Source of the DNA: Bacteroidota bacterium
GTDB lineage: Bacteria > Bacteroidota > Bacteroidia > Flavobacteriales > Flavobacteriaceae
Assembly (NCBI GenBank): GCA_015767395.1
Contig: JADWMI010000004.1
Location: forward strand, 1 to 27,291
Direction: 5' to 3'
Length of the DNA: 27,291 nucleotides
The position numbers were made by a program, and so were the translations under genes. The notes below the pieces were generated by a model. That model did no database searches, was not told where the DNA came from, and worked only from the letters and a program-made list of their open reading frames with translations. Shown here piece after piece: positions 1-7,668 of the stretch (its first letter is position 1; each line of letters starts with the position of its first letter).

Positions 1-697
1 TTGTTGTTTCTCCATCGTTCTTTTCTTCAACTGGAGCAGCTTCTACATGTGGAAGCGGTGCTTTTCTAATTAATAAAGCAAGCACGAACAACACGATGGC
101 CATAATAATATAAGGTGTAAAAACACTGTCGGCCATGGTATCTAATAGCACTGCTTTCTCATCAAGAGAAACTGTCCCTAACTTTTCCTTGACCTCATCA
201 ATACCTGAAAGTAACAATGCTCCAAAAATCAACGATCCCAAAGCTCCAGCAACTTTATTTGCGATTCCCATAATGGCAATACGCTTTGCACCACTTTCTA
301 TTGGGCCTAAAATAGTAATATATGGATTGGCAGCTGTTTGTAGGATGGTCATTCCAACTCCTTGTATAAATATCCCAGTTAAAAATACCCAGTATGTTCT
401 TGCTTCAGCAGCAGGTATAAAAACCAAAGCGCCAATAGCCATAATGAATAAACCTAAAGACATTCCTTTTCTGTAGCCTATTTTATTTAAAATATAGGAT
501 GCTGGCAATGCCATTACAACAAATGAAATATAGGATGCTGATGCTACTAAATAAGATTGTGCATCTGTTAATTCATTAATGGTTTTCATAAAAGGAATCA
601 ATGCGCCATTGATCCAGGTAACAAATCCGAATATAAAAAATAACCCTGCGATTATTATTATTGGGATTAAATTGCTTTTCTGATTGTTATTTGTCAT
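1..697 (-). CDS. Sugar MFS transporter, FucP/NagP-like (partial, 3' end outside window)
   Basis: Inner-membrane major facilitator that probably imports a sugar by proton symport. The visible 232 codons start at the ATG whose complement is at 695-697 and run off the left edge, so about half of a usual ~420-residue protein is present. After a short polar N-terminus (MTNNNQKSNL) come hydrophobic helices, including FGFVTWINGALIPF, a hallmark of the FucP/glucose-galactose/NagP subfamily, and TAANPYITILG later on. The segment closest to the edge is charged and lies after helix 6, as expected for the central cytoplasmic loop. It follows the hexosamine-kinase-like gene on the same strand, with 58 bases between them. 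By context the substrate may be N-acetylglucosamine or a related hexose; this is inferred, because the family also carries fucose, glucose and galactose. Confidence 0.8.
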   Translation of the reverse strand, partial: MTNNNQKSNLIPIIIIAGLFFIFGFVTWINGALIPFMKTINELTDAQSYLVASASYISFVVMALPASYILNKIGYRKGMSLGLFIMAIGALVFIPAAEARTYWVFLTGIFIQGVGMTILQTAANPYITILGPIESGAKRIAIMGIANKVAGALGSLIFGALLLSGIDEVKEKLGTVSLDEKAVLLDTMADSVFTPYIIMAIVLFVLALLIRKAPLPHVEAAPVEEKNDGETT

Positions 698-755
698 AGT
701 TCTCAGTTTAAATAGTTGGGTTGGTTTTTCTTAATGTTTTTTTAATTTATATTTT

Positions 756-1829
756 TTATTCAATAATCACATCTAATTTTTCAACTAAACTTTCAATGAG
801 TTTAAATTGGTTTTTAGCTCTGTCAAGATTGTGATCAGGGTATTTGGTTTTGTAGTAAATATCGCCATTTAAAAAGTCGGTTAAAAAGCGCAATGCCATA
901 ATAAAGATCATTGTCTTTGCACCAAGAGGTAGATATTTTAACTCTATTGGTGAAAGTGATGCTTTCATTTCCTTTAAAAAACCTTTTACATATGCGTTAT
1001 AATAATCTATATTAAAATCTACAAGGGCTAAATTCTTTTCATCTTCAGCAGCTGAATTGCAAATGGTCCTAATGGCATCTCCAAAATCATAGTGTACAAT
1101 TCCAGGCATTACCGTATCGGTATCAATTACACAAAGCCCTTTTTTATTTGTATCAAATAAAACATTGGATATTTTAGTATCGTTGTGAGTTACTCTTAAT
1201 TTTATGGCGCCTGATTCTTTTAAGTTTTGAAGAATATGCATTTCGTCTTTTAGGCGCCAAACTAAATTAATAGACTGATTGGATTGTATCAGTCTTTCTG
1301 TTGAAGCTACTTTTAAGGAATCTTCAAATTGGGAAAAACGTGATGACATATCATGAAATTTTGGAATTACTTCAATCAATTGACTTGCATCAAAATCATT
1401 GGTGCGATTTAAAAAATCACCAATTAATTTTCCGCCTTCATAGGCAATTTCTTCATTTTTAATAGTTTCATAGGTAATACTATCCGTTATATAAACCATC
1501 ATATTCCAATAATCGCCGTTTTTGTCAAAATAAAATGGTGCTCCATCTTTTGTGCCAACAAATGTTAAAACTTTACGTTCGCGCTCGTTTTCTGGTAAAT
1601 GAGAAAGTTTTTCTTGAATGTGTTTGCTAATAGCAACTTTATTATTGATTAACCCTGGGACATCTTTAAAAACACCCTGATTAATACGTTGTAATACAAA
1701 GTTTTTTTTATTTGAAGTTTCTATTAAATACGTGTCATTAATGTGACCGGAAGCTAGTTCTTTATAAGAAACAACCTCGGTTGAATCATCAAACTGACTG
1801 AATACTATTTTTAATTGATCAATTATCAT
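756..1829 (-). CDS. N-acetylhexosamine 1-kinase-like phosphotransferase
   Basis: A 357-residue cytoplasmic kinase of the aminoglycoside phosphotransferase (APH/choline kinase) fold. The catalytic loop reads LRVTHNDTKISNVLFD, and the metal-binding segment reads IDTDTVMPGIVHYDFGD. The N-terminus has the nucleotide-loop-like SGHINDTYLIET, and the C-terminus has GDIYYKTKYPDHNLDR. These motifs and the length match, from memory, NahK of Bifidobacterium longum (about 359 residues), which phosphorylates GlcNAc or GalNAc at C1 with ATP. The downstream sugar permease on the same strand suggests uptake followed by C1 phosphorylation of an amino sugar. Substrate choice is inferred; Bacteroidetes homologs are often labelled only as phosphotransferases. 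A TATATTTG box lies just upstream, giving a very short leader. Confidence 0.72.
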   Translation of the reverse strand: MIIDQLKIVFSQFDDSTEVVSYKELASGHINDTYLIETSNKKNFVLQRINQGVFKDVPGLINNKVAISKHIQEKLSHLPENERERKVLTFVGTKDGAPFYFDKNGDYWNMMVYITDSITYETIKNEEIAYEGGKLIGDFLNRTNDFDASQLIEVIPKFHDMSSRFSQFEDSLKVASTERLIQSNQSINLVWRLKDEMHILQNLKESGAIKLRVTHNDTKISNVLFDTNKKGLCVIDTDTVMPGIVHYDFGDAIRTICNSAAEDEKNLALVDFNIDYYNAYVKGFLKEMKASLSPIELKYLPLGAKTMIFIMALRFLTDFLNGDIYYKTKYPDHNLDRAKNQFKLIESLVEKLDVIIE

Positions 1830-1842
1830 TTTTAACAGACTT

Positions 1843-1850
1843 CAAATATA
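1843..1850 (-). promoter_or_regulatory. Putative -7 box (TATATTTG) of the hexosamine-kinase gene
   Basis: Read on the minus strand this is TATATTTG, a full match to the Bacteroidetes TAnnTTTG -7 consensus. Transcription would begin near 1837, leaving fewer than ten bases before the ATG at 1829. No convincing -33 TTG is visible, so this is a sequence match only. Confidence 0.35.
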
Positions 1851-1880
1851 AGTTGCCTAAATTTAAATACCATATAAAAT

Positions 1881-1918
1881 AAAAAAAATGATGAACTTGT
1901 AGGAAGCGCATCATTTTT
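1881..1918 (-). terminator. Rho-independent terminator after kbl
   Basis: On the minus strand AAAAATGATG (1918-1909) pairs with CATCATTTTT (1893-1884) across a 15-base loop and runs into a tract of Ts ending at 1881. It lies 23 bases beyond the kbl stop codon. The stem is AT-rich, so it may be moderate in strength. It separates tdh-kbl from the sugar genes downstream. Confidence 0.65.
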
Positions 1919-1940
1919 AAAAAGTTTGGTTTCAATAAAA

Positions 1941-3131
1941 TTAACTAATAACTTTTAGCTGTTTACCTGTTTTAATAAACGCTTTAATTGCGGTGTCAAT
2001 ATGTTCAATTTCATGACCTGCCGAAAGTTGAACTCTTATTCTGGCTTTTCCTTTGGGAACAACAGGGAAGAAAAATCCAACAACATAAATACCCTCATCG
2101 AGTAATTTTTTTGCAAATTCTTGTGCCAATTCGGCTTCATATAACATTATAGGAACAATAGGGTGGGTTCCTTCTGTAATGTCAAAACCGGCAGCGGTCA
2201 TTTCTGATCGGAAATATTTTGTGTTCTTTTCCAATTTGTCTCTTAAATGAGTTGAGTCTGTAAGCATTTCCAATACTTTTATAGATGCGCCAACGATGGC
2301 CGGAGCTACAGTATTTGAAAATAAATATGGGCGAGAATGTTGTCTCAAAATATCAACTATTTCTTTTCGTGCAGCAGTAAAACCACCAGAAGCACCTCCT
2401 AAAGCTTTTCCATAAGTTCCTGTAATAATATCTACACGATCCATTACATTGTGATATTCGTGAACACCTCTACCAGTTTTACCAATAAAACCTGTTGAAT
2501 GACACTCGTCAATCATAACCAATGCGTTGTATTTGTCAGCTAAGTCACAAATTTTATCCAATTGAGCAATGGTACCATCCATAGAAAATGAACCATCGGT
2601 AACAATTAATTTTCGCCTTGCATTGCCCGCAGCTTTTAATTGTGTTTCTAAATCGGCCATATTGTTATGCTCGTATCTAAATCGATTTGCTTTACAAAGA
2701 CGAATGCCATCAATAATTGAAGCATGGTTCAATGCGTCAGAAATAATGGCGTCTTCAACTGAAAGTAATGGCTCAAATAAACCTCCATTGGCATCAAAGG
2801 CTGCTGCATATAGAATAGCATTTTCCATCCCCAAAAATTTTGCCGTTTTCAGTTCTAATTCTTTATGGATATCTTGAGTTCCACAAATAAAACGTACAGA
2901 TGAAAGCCCAAATCCATGTGTTTTAATGGCGTTTATTCCAGCTTCTATTACATCTGGGTGAGATGCCAAACCTAAATAGTTGTTAGCACAAAAATTTAAA
3001 ACATCTTTTTGAGTAGAGGTGCTTATTTTTGCACTTTGCTTTGATGTAATGACTCTTTCATTTTTATAAAGTCCACTAGATTTTATAGCGTCGAGTTCTT
3101 TCTGTAAATCGTTTTTTAAATTGCCGTACAT
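1941..3131 (-). CDS. kbl: 2-amino-3-ketobutyrate CoA ligase (glycine C-acetyltransferase)
   Basis: A 396-residue cytoplasmic PLP enzyme of the alpha-oxoamine synthase family. It cleaves 2-amino-3-ketobutyrate with CoA to glycine and acetyl-CoA, the second step of threonine breakdown. Visible landmarks are NFCANNYLGLASHP near residue 50, the PLP-contacting VMIDECHSTGFIG near 205-217, and the Schiff-base lysine in GTYGKALGGASGG at K242 (K244 in the E. coli enzyme of 398 residues). The HSRPYLFSNT motif is also present. The start is the ATG at 3131, four bases after the stop of tdh, so the two genes almost certainly share a transcript and translation may be coupled. A terminator hairpin follows. 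8-amino-7-oxononanoate synthase (BioF) is a paralog, but the tdh neighbour and the KBL-like N-terminus argue against it. Confidence 0.93.
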   Translation of the reverse strand: MYGNLKNDLQKELDAIKSSGLYKNERVITSKQSAKISTSTQKDVLNFCANNYLGLASHPDVIEAGINAIKTHGFGLSSVRFICGTQDIHKELELKTAKFLGMENAILYAAAFDANGGLFEPLLSVEDAIISDALNHASIIDGIRLCKANRFRYEHNNMADLETQLKAAGNARRKLIVTDGSFSMDGTIAQLDKICDLADKYNALVMIDECHSTGFIGKTGRGVHEYHNVMDRVDIITGTYGKALGGASGGFTAARKEIVDILRQHSRPYLFSNTVAPAIVGASIKVLEMLTDSTHLRDKLEKNTKYFRSEMTAAGFDITEGTHPIVPIMLYEAELAQEFAKKLLDEGIYVVGFFFPVVPKGKARIRVQLSAGHEIEHIDTAIKAFIKTGKQLKVIS

Positions 3132-3135
3132 GATA

Positions 3136-4098
3136 TTAATAAATTAGCGTTTCCATTTTATTTTTTAATTTCAATTCTTCCATCATCGTATCTGTCATTG
3201 AATCAATATTGTATTGAGGTTCCCAGTTCCAATCTGATCTGGCTGAAGAATCATCAATGCTAGATGGCCAGCTTTCAGCAATCTCTTGTCTAAAATCTGG
3301 CTTATAATAAATTTTAAATTCGTGTTGTATTTTTCGAATCGATTTAGCCAGCATACGAGGAGAGAAACTCATTCCTGAAATATTATAAGAAGTTCTCACT
3401 GTAATATTTTCTTTAGGTGCTTCCATTAATTCTATGGTAGCTCTAATGGCATCATCCATATAAATCATAGGTAATGCAGTTGTTGATTTAAGATTGCATT
3501 CAAAGACCTCATTTTTAATTGCTTTATGAAATATATCCACGGCATAATCTGTTGTTCCTCCACCAGGTAATGATTGATGGCCGATAACGCCTGGATATCT
3601 AAGTGAACGAACATCAAGGTTGTATTTTTCGAAATAATATTTGGCCCAATTTTCACCTGCAACTTTGCTAATACCATATACGGTTGATGGTGCTAAAACG
3701 TAATTTTGAGGTGTTTTTATTTTAGGTGCGTCAGCTCCATATACAGCAATAGAACTTGGAAAAAACACTTTATCAACATTGTTTAATCTTGAAACTTCTA
3801 AAACATTGAAAAAAGTTTTCATATTGATGTCCCACGTATTTAATGGAAATTTTTCTCCATTTGCTGATAATATTGCTGCAAGATGATAAATTTGCGTAAT
3901 ATCATATTTCAATACCAACGCTTTTAATGCCTCAAAATCTGTAGCATCTAATTTTTCAAAATTTCCTGCAAAAGAATCGTTGTCTCTTAAATCAGAAGCG
4001 ATCACATTGTGTAACCCCCATTTTAATTGTAATTGTTCCGTTAATACCGATCCCAATTGTCCGCTTGCTCCGGTTATTAAAATTTTTTCTGTCCTCAT
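3136..4098 (-). CDS. tdh: L-threonine 3-dehydrogenase, SDR (UDP-galactose epimerase-like) type
   Basis: A 320-residue NAD-dependent dehydrogenase of the extended short-chain dehydrogenase family. It oxidises L-threonine to 2-amino-3-ketobutyrate, which Kbl then uses. The Rossmann motif GASGQLG is at residues 10-16, DLRDND follows beta-2, HLAA is at 72-75, PSS is at 114-116, and the catalytic pair is Y141 and K145 in TVYGISK. This differs from the zinc-dependent medium-chain TDH of E. coli; SDR-type enzymes of similar length are known from Flavobacterium frigidimaris, from animals and from trypanosomes. A generic sugar epimerase would be the alternative, but the immediate kbl partner settles it. 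The divergent Lrp/AsnC gene 169 bases upstream is a likely regulator. No clear TAnnTTTG box was seen in front of it. Confidence 0.9.
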   Translation of the reverse strand: MRTEKILITGASGQLGSVLTEQLQLKWGLHNVIASDLRDNDSFAGNFEKLDATDFEALKALVLKYDITQIYHLAAILSANGEKFPLNTWDINMKTFFNVLEVSRLNNVDKVFFPSSIAVYGADAPKIKTPQNYVLAPSTVYGISKVAGENWAKYYFEKYNLDVRSLRYPGVIGHQSLPGGGTTDYAVDIFHKAIKNEVFECNLKSTTALPMIYMDDAIRATIELMEAPKENITVRTSYNISGMSFSPRMLAKSIRKIQHEFKIYYKPDFRQEIAESWPSSIDDSSARSDWNWEPQYNIDSMTDTMMEELKLKNKMETLIY

Positions 4099-4219
4099 TT
4101 TTTGATTTGTTTTAGAAAGTATAAAATTAATAAAATCATCACTATTCAGAGTAAAACAACCTAATGTATTGATAAATTAAGTATTTTTATCTTTAATTAG
4201 TTTATAATACCCATTTAAT

Positions 4220-4227
4220 TACTTTTG
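4220..4227 (+). promoter_or_regulatory. Putative -7 box (TACTTTTG) of the Lrp/AsnC gene
   Basis: TACTTTTG matches TAnnTTTG and lies 40 bases before the ATG, giving a leader of roughly 30-35 bases. The octamer TTTAATTA occurs at 4192-4199 and again at 4214-4221, two helical turns apart, and overlaps this promoter. That arrangement would fit autoregulation by the Lrp-type protein. The -33 element is not convincing. Confidence 0.4.
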
Positions 4228-4267
4228 TGTGGTATAAAATATTAATAATCAAGTAATTTTATCTCCC

Positions 4268-4729
4268 ATGGAAAAACTAGATGAAGTAGATTTAAAGATA
4301 TTAAGAATATTGCAAAATGATTCTAAAAAAACAACTAAAGAAATAGCTGAAATACTGAATCTAACAGCCTCACCGGTTTACGAACGTACAAGAAGGCTAG
4401 AAAAAAAAGGTTATATAAAAGGGTATGTTGCGCTTTTAGATAAAAAATTAATTAATAGGCCGGTAATAGCAATTTGCATGGTGTCTCTTCGTTATCATGA
4501 TGAAGGATTTATTGATAAATTTGATAGGCAAATTAGAGCTTTAAGTGAAGTGCAGGAATGTTATCACATGGCTGGAAAGGTAGATTTCTTTTTAAAAATA
4601 AATTTAGAAAGCTTAGAAAGTTACCACGAAATTGTTAGGCTAAAACTATCAAAAATAGAAAATATAGGTGTTTTAGAAACTTACTTTGTATTAAAAGAAA
4701 TTTATCATTCAACTGAATATTTTATATAA
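4268..4729 (+). CDS. Lrp/AsnC family transcriptional regulator
   Basis: A 153-residue DNA-binding protein with the standard two-part layout. An N-terminal winged helix-turn-helix spans residues ~4-60 (VDLKILRILQNDSKKTTKEIAEIL, then ASPVYERTRRLEKKGYIKGY), followed by a C-terminal RAM ligand-binding/oligomerisation domain (~66-150) with the usual QECYHMAGKVDFFLKI segment. Such proteins form octamers or dimers of dimers that sense amino acids. It is transcribed divergently from tdh-kbl, so control of threonine catabolism and of itself is the obvious inference; threonine, glycine or leucine could be the effector. The family call is firm, the target is not proven. Confidence 0.9.
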   Translation: MEKLDEVDLKILRILQNDSKKTTKEIAEILNLTASPVYERTRRLEKKGYIKGYVALLDKKLINRPVIAICMVSLRYHDEGFIDKFDRQIRALSEVQECYHMAGKVDFFLKINLESLESYHEIVRLKLSKIENIGVLETYFVLKEIYHSTEYFI

Positions 4730-4781
4730 GCCTCATTTAGTGCTTTAAAAGAGATATGAGACAAGAATTAATTAATAGTTT

Positions 4782-5156
4782 CTAGCTATTCTTTTCATTT
4801 AGGCTTTTATTTAAAAGTAATAAATACAAAGCTAATGGAGCAATCCAATTAGAACCTCTCTCAACAAATGCCAAAATTGATTCCCCTGAAATAGGTCTAA
4901 TAAGCGCAGCTGAAAAGGCCCAAATTACGGCCCATAGAACCACGTATTTGACAGGTCGAATTAGAATTGTAAAAGCAACTAAAATATCAATCATCCCAAT
5001 AAAGGGTATTAGCTGTTCTGCTTGCTCTAATGAAAACCCAACAGTTTCAAGGTATTTTAACCATTTAGCATTCCCATTTATAGCAACCAGACCATGACCT
5101 AGAAAGGTTAGAAATACGGCTAATCTTAATAAATATTGTATTGATATTTTTTTCAT
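4782..5156 (-). CDS. DoxX-like four-helix membrane protein
   Basis: A 124-residue integral membrane protein with four hydrophobic segments, at roughly residues 8-24, 48-65, 68-86 and 100-116. The first helix contains FLGHGLVAI, resembling the G-H-G signature near the N-terminus of DoxX/DoxD-family proteins. The function of this family in Bacteroidetes is largely unknown; some members are linked to quinone or redox processes. It lies 90 bases downstream of the M1 peptidase on the same strand and ends convergently with the Lrp gene. The family assignment rests on size, topology and one motif only. Confidence 0.55.
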   Translation of the reverse strand: MKKISIQYLLRLAVFLTFLGHGLVAINGNAKWLKYLETVGFSLEQAEQLIPFIGMIDILVAFTILIRPVKYVVLWAVIWAFSAALIRPISGESILAFVERGSNWIAPLALYLLLLNKSLNEKNS

Positions 5157-5246
5157 TATAGCTAATTTATTTTATTCAACCAATAAAGATTAGTTGTTAA
5201 AAAAGAATGATTATTTGTAGAGATTCAAGTGTTTTTAGAAAACTAT

Positions 5247-6854
5247 TTAATCTTCAGCCATTTGGAAAATCAACCAATTATTAGGGTCTAATTTTAAGTC
5301 TGTTACCTCACCATTTTCTCCGCTTGTTGTTAGTACGAAAGGAGCTGACTTGCTATCAACCAAAACAGTTTGAATTTCAGAAGTTCCATTTTCGAAAAGA
5401 ATCTCTATGTCTAGAGAGAATTCAAACAAGGTATTTTGTGTTTGATCTATCATTAACCGAACTTTATTACCAAAATAAATCCACTGTGTTTCTAGGATTG
5501 GATATTCTGCAGTAGTTAACCATTGCTTAAAAAAGGTATCTAAGTTTTTTTCAGCAACGTGGGCCATAATTTGTTGAAAGTCGCGTGAAGATGCATTACT
5601 AAATTTGAAGATTTGGTAATAGGCTCTAACACCTTTATAAAACACATCATCTCCCAATTTTTTTCTTAGCATATGCAACACCCAAGCACCTTTCTGATAA
5701 GAATTTGGATTTAGCAATTTTTTGTAATCAGTTGTTTTGGTATCTAATATTGGTGTTTTCTGTTTTTTGTAGAAATTAAAAACTTTCTCACGCTCGTTTA
5801 CCATTCTTTTTTGAAAAATTGAATCTCCTTTGGATTTTTGAATGTATAAATCAGCAAAATAGGTTGCGAAACCCTCACTTAACCAAATATGAGGCCAATC
5901 AATTTCTGAAGCTGAATTTCCAAACCATTGATGTGCAATTTCATGTGCTATTAATGCGTCAGCTTTTCCTTCTCCTGTAATAGTGTTTTCATGATAAAAA
6001 ATAGCGCCAGCATTTTCCATTCCTCCATACTCCGTAGTGGATTGTACATTCGCTAATTTTTTAAAAGGATATCTTCCTATCGTTTCAATAAAAAAATCAA
6101 GAATCTCCTTGGCTGTTGAAAAATCATGAAAACCGGCATCTTTGTCCTGTGGATATACCCAACTAGAGACAGGAACATTATGGGTTTCACCAATGTCTTG
6201 TATTTCAAAATTAGCCACTCCAATAACCATTACTTTTGTTGGTAAAGGAATATTGGTTTTATAGTGGGTTTGCTTTAAGTTGTTTTGTAAAAGAGTATCT
6301 CCAATTTTAAGTCCGTTTGCAATTACTTGATATTTGTTGGGAGCTGTTACTATATATTCAACAGTTGCTTTGTCAGAAGGATGATCTACACAAGGAAACC
6401 AGTTTTGAGCTCTATTTGGCCAGTTATCACCAAAAAATGTACGATCACCAAATTTGTTATTACTTATAATTAAACCAGTTTTTGGAATTCCACTATATTT
6501 AATAGTGAACGTATAAGTTAAATTTTGAAAAATATGTTTAGGGGTTATGGTTAGTATGTTGTTTTGTTGTGAAAAATCAACAACTATATCGTTTTGAAAT
6601 ACAGATTCAACCTTCATTCCTTTACCTGTTAAACTATCTTGTTCAACCAAATCAAGATCAAAAGTTGTAATTTTTTTCTTAAAACGCATGGAGACAGTCA
6701 TCAATCCATTAATATTGTCGTTGTCATCATTTACTTCAAGAGCCAATTTATAATGCTCTACGTTAATAGCGCTGAGACGGCTTTTATAACTTTGAGAATA
6801 AAGCGATATTGAAATTAGAAAAAGTAGAAATGTAAGTTTATAGTGGGTTTTCAT
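5247..6854 (-). CDS. Exported M1-family (gluzincin) metallopeptidase
   Basis: A 535-residue zinc aminopeptidase. An N-terminal signal peptide (MKTHYKLTFLLFLISISLYSQS) is followed by the M1 beta-sandwich domain and the thermolysin-like catalytic domain. The exopeptidase motif GGMEN is at residues 277-281. The zinc site is HEIAH at 304-308, with the third ligand E327 exactly 18 residues later in LSEGFATYF; YQKGAW probably supplies the transition-state tyrosine. It is shorter than the ~850-residue PepN type, so the C-terminal helical domain is reduced or absent. A longer reading frame opens at 6917, but that extension would lie in the terminator of the preceding gene and would bury the signal peptide, so the ATG at 6854 is preferred. 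Substrates are presumably peptides outside the cytoplasm. Confidence 0.88.
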   Translation of the reverse strand: MKTHYKLTFLLFLISISLYSQSYKSRLSAINVEHYKLALEVNDDNDNINGLMTVSMRFKKKITTFDLDLVEQDSLTGKGMKVESVFQNDIVVDFSQQNNILTITPKHIFQNLTYTFTIKYSGIPKTGLIISNNKFGDRTFFGDNWPNRAQNWFPCVDHPSDKATVEYIVTAPNKYQVIANGLKIGDTLLQNNLKQTHYKTNIPLPTKVMVIGVANFEIQDIGETHNVPVSSWVYPQDKDAGFHDFSTAKEILDFFIETIGRYPFKKLANVQSTTEYGGMENAGAIFYHENTITGEGKADALIAHEIAHQWFGNSASEIDWPHIWLSEGFATYFADLYIQKSKGDSIFQKRMVNEREKVFNFYKKQKTPILDTKTTDYKKLLNPNSYQKGAWVLHMLRKKLGDDVFYKGVRAYYQIFKFSNASSRDFQQIMAHVAEKNLDTFFKQWLTTAEYPILETQWIYFGNKVRLMIDQTQNTLFEFSLDIEILFENGTSEIQTVLVDSKSAPFVLTTSGENGEVTDLKLDPNNWLIFQMAED

Positions 6855-6904
6855 TTTATACAAATTATAGATTCCAAATATACCCAAAACTATGAAAAAG
6901 GCAT

Positions 6905-6940
6905 AAAAAAAGTCCATTAAGTAAAACTCAACGGACTTTT
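6905..6940 (-). terminator. Rho-independent terminator after the 168-aa secreted protein gene
   Basis: On the minus strand AAAAGTCCGTT (6940-6930) pairs with AATGGACTTTT with one G-U wobble over an 11-base loop, then runs into seven Ts ending at 6905. It begins 17 bases beyond the stop of the upstream gene, and shows that the 6855-6917 interval is not coding. Confidence 0.75.
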
Positions 6941-6957
6941 AACCTAAAACCAAATTA

Positions 6958-7464
6958 CTATCCTTTGTTATAAAGGCTAACAATTTCTTCTATATCTGAT
7001 AATTTTTTATTTTTAATATCTTTTGAAAGCGAAGTGTTGTCGCTTAAAAAAGCACTTATTTGCTTAGAGAATTTCCCATTTGATGATGGAACTTTAATTA
7101 ATTCATCGTACACTTTTTCAATATAATAAGTTTTACTACCGTTGAAATCTCTCTCATATAAATTAACCTTACTTCCATTAGTGATGGTTTTTACTAATAT
7201 CATGTCACAATCGTAATAGATTCTAATAAATTTTTCATTACCTCTTGTATAGCATTTAATACTTTCAATATCTGGTTTTACTTCATTTCCTTCACTATTA
7301 ATGTAGGCAATGTGTACCAAACTTTTGGCATCGCTAAATTTTTCAATTTTAACATCAGTTATGGTGTCATAACGTTTTGTTATAATGGTTCCGTTCACAA
7401 ATTCTTGACCGTAAATACTTATTGTGAAAATAAATAATGCAAATACTACTAGTTTTGATCTCAT
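6958..7464 (-). CDS. Secreted or periplasmic protein of unknown function
   Basis: A 168-residue protein I do not recognise. It opens with a clear Sec signal peptide (MRSKLVVFALFIFTISIYGQ, cleavage expected after GQ), so the mature part of about 148 residues is exported. The mature chain alternates short hydrophobic beta-type segments with charged turns (VNGTIITKRYDTITDVKI; KFIRIYYDCDMILVKTI), which suggests a mostly beta fold, and ends in a lysine-rich helix. There are two cysteines. It is monocistronic, with a terminator behind it and a TATATTTG promoter match in front. An 18-base perfect palindrome lies close upstream and may be an operator. Confidence 0.75.
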   Translation of the reverse strand: MRSKLVVFALFIFTISIYGQEFVNGTIITKRYDTITDVKIEKFSDAKSLVHIAYINSEGNEVKPDIESIKCYTRGNEKFIRIYYDCDMILVKTITNGSKVNLYERDFNGSKTYYIEKVYDELIKVPSSNGKFSKQISAFLSDNTSLSKDIKNKKLSDIEEIVSLYNKG

Positions 7465-7508
7465 TTTATGCTATTTTATTGGTGATTTCATTTCCATAAA
7501 TTACTAAT

Positions 7509-7516
7509 CAAATATA
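7509..7516 (-). promoter_or_regulatory. Putative -7 box (TATATTTG) of the 168-aa secreted protein gene
   Basis: Read on the minus strand this is TATATTTG, a consensus match, placing transcription start near 7503 with a ~40-base leader. The palindrome at 7525-7542 falls where the -33 contact region would be. Confidence 0.4.
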
Positions 7517-7524
7517 ATTAATTA

Positions 7525-7542
7525 TATTATGCATGCATAATA
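7525..7542. promoter_or_regulatory. 18-bp perfect palindrome, possible operator
   Basis: TATTATGCATGCATAATA is its own reverse complement over 18 bases. It sits in the divergent gap between the secreted-protein gene and clpP, about 9-26 bases upstream of the minus-strand -7 box and 127 bases upstream of the clpP ATG. That position suits a repressor or activator site. In AT-rich DNA such a palindrome can arise by chance. Confidence 0.3.
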
Positions 7543-7668
7543 AATTTACAACAATTTTACCAAATAGTTGTTATATAAAATGAGTCTAAATACAGTTAAA
7601 TTATAATAGCCTTCATAATTCATGAATACTTCTTATCTTTACAGCCTTAATTGAATAAAAACCTGAAA

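Noticed and set aside
135..476. Plus-strand open frame of 113 codons
   Set aside because: It is antisense to the transporter gene, whose protein sequence is recognisable in the minus strand.
4730..4781. Possible terminator between the Lrp-type and DoxX-like genes
   Set aside because: Only 5-bp complementary arms (AATAG/CTATT) with a weak T-rich tail; not enough to call.
6855..6917. N-terminal extension of the M1 peptidase (start at 6917)
   Set aside because: It lies in the terminator hairpin of the preceding gene and would add 21 residues before a normal signal peptide.
7651..7668. TTG start six codons upstream for clpP
   Set aside because: The ATG at 7669 gives the usual protein start and the extension adds only MNKNLK.
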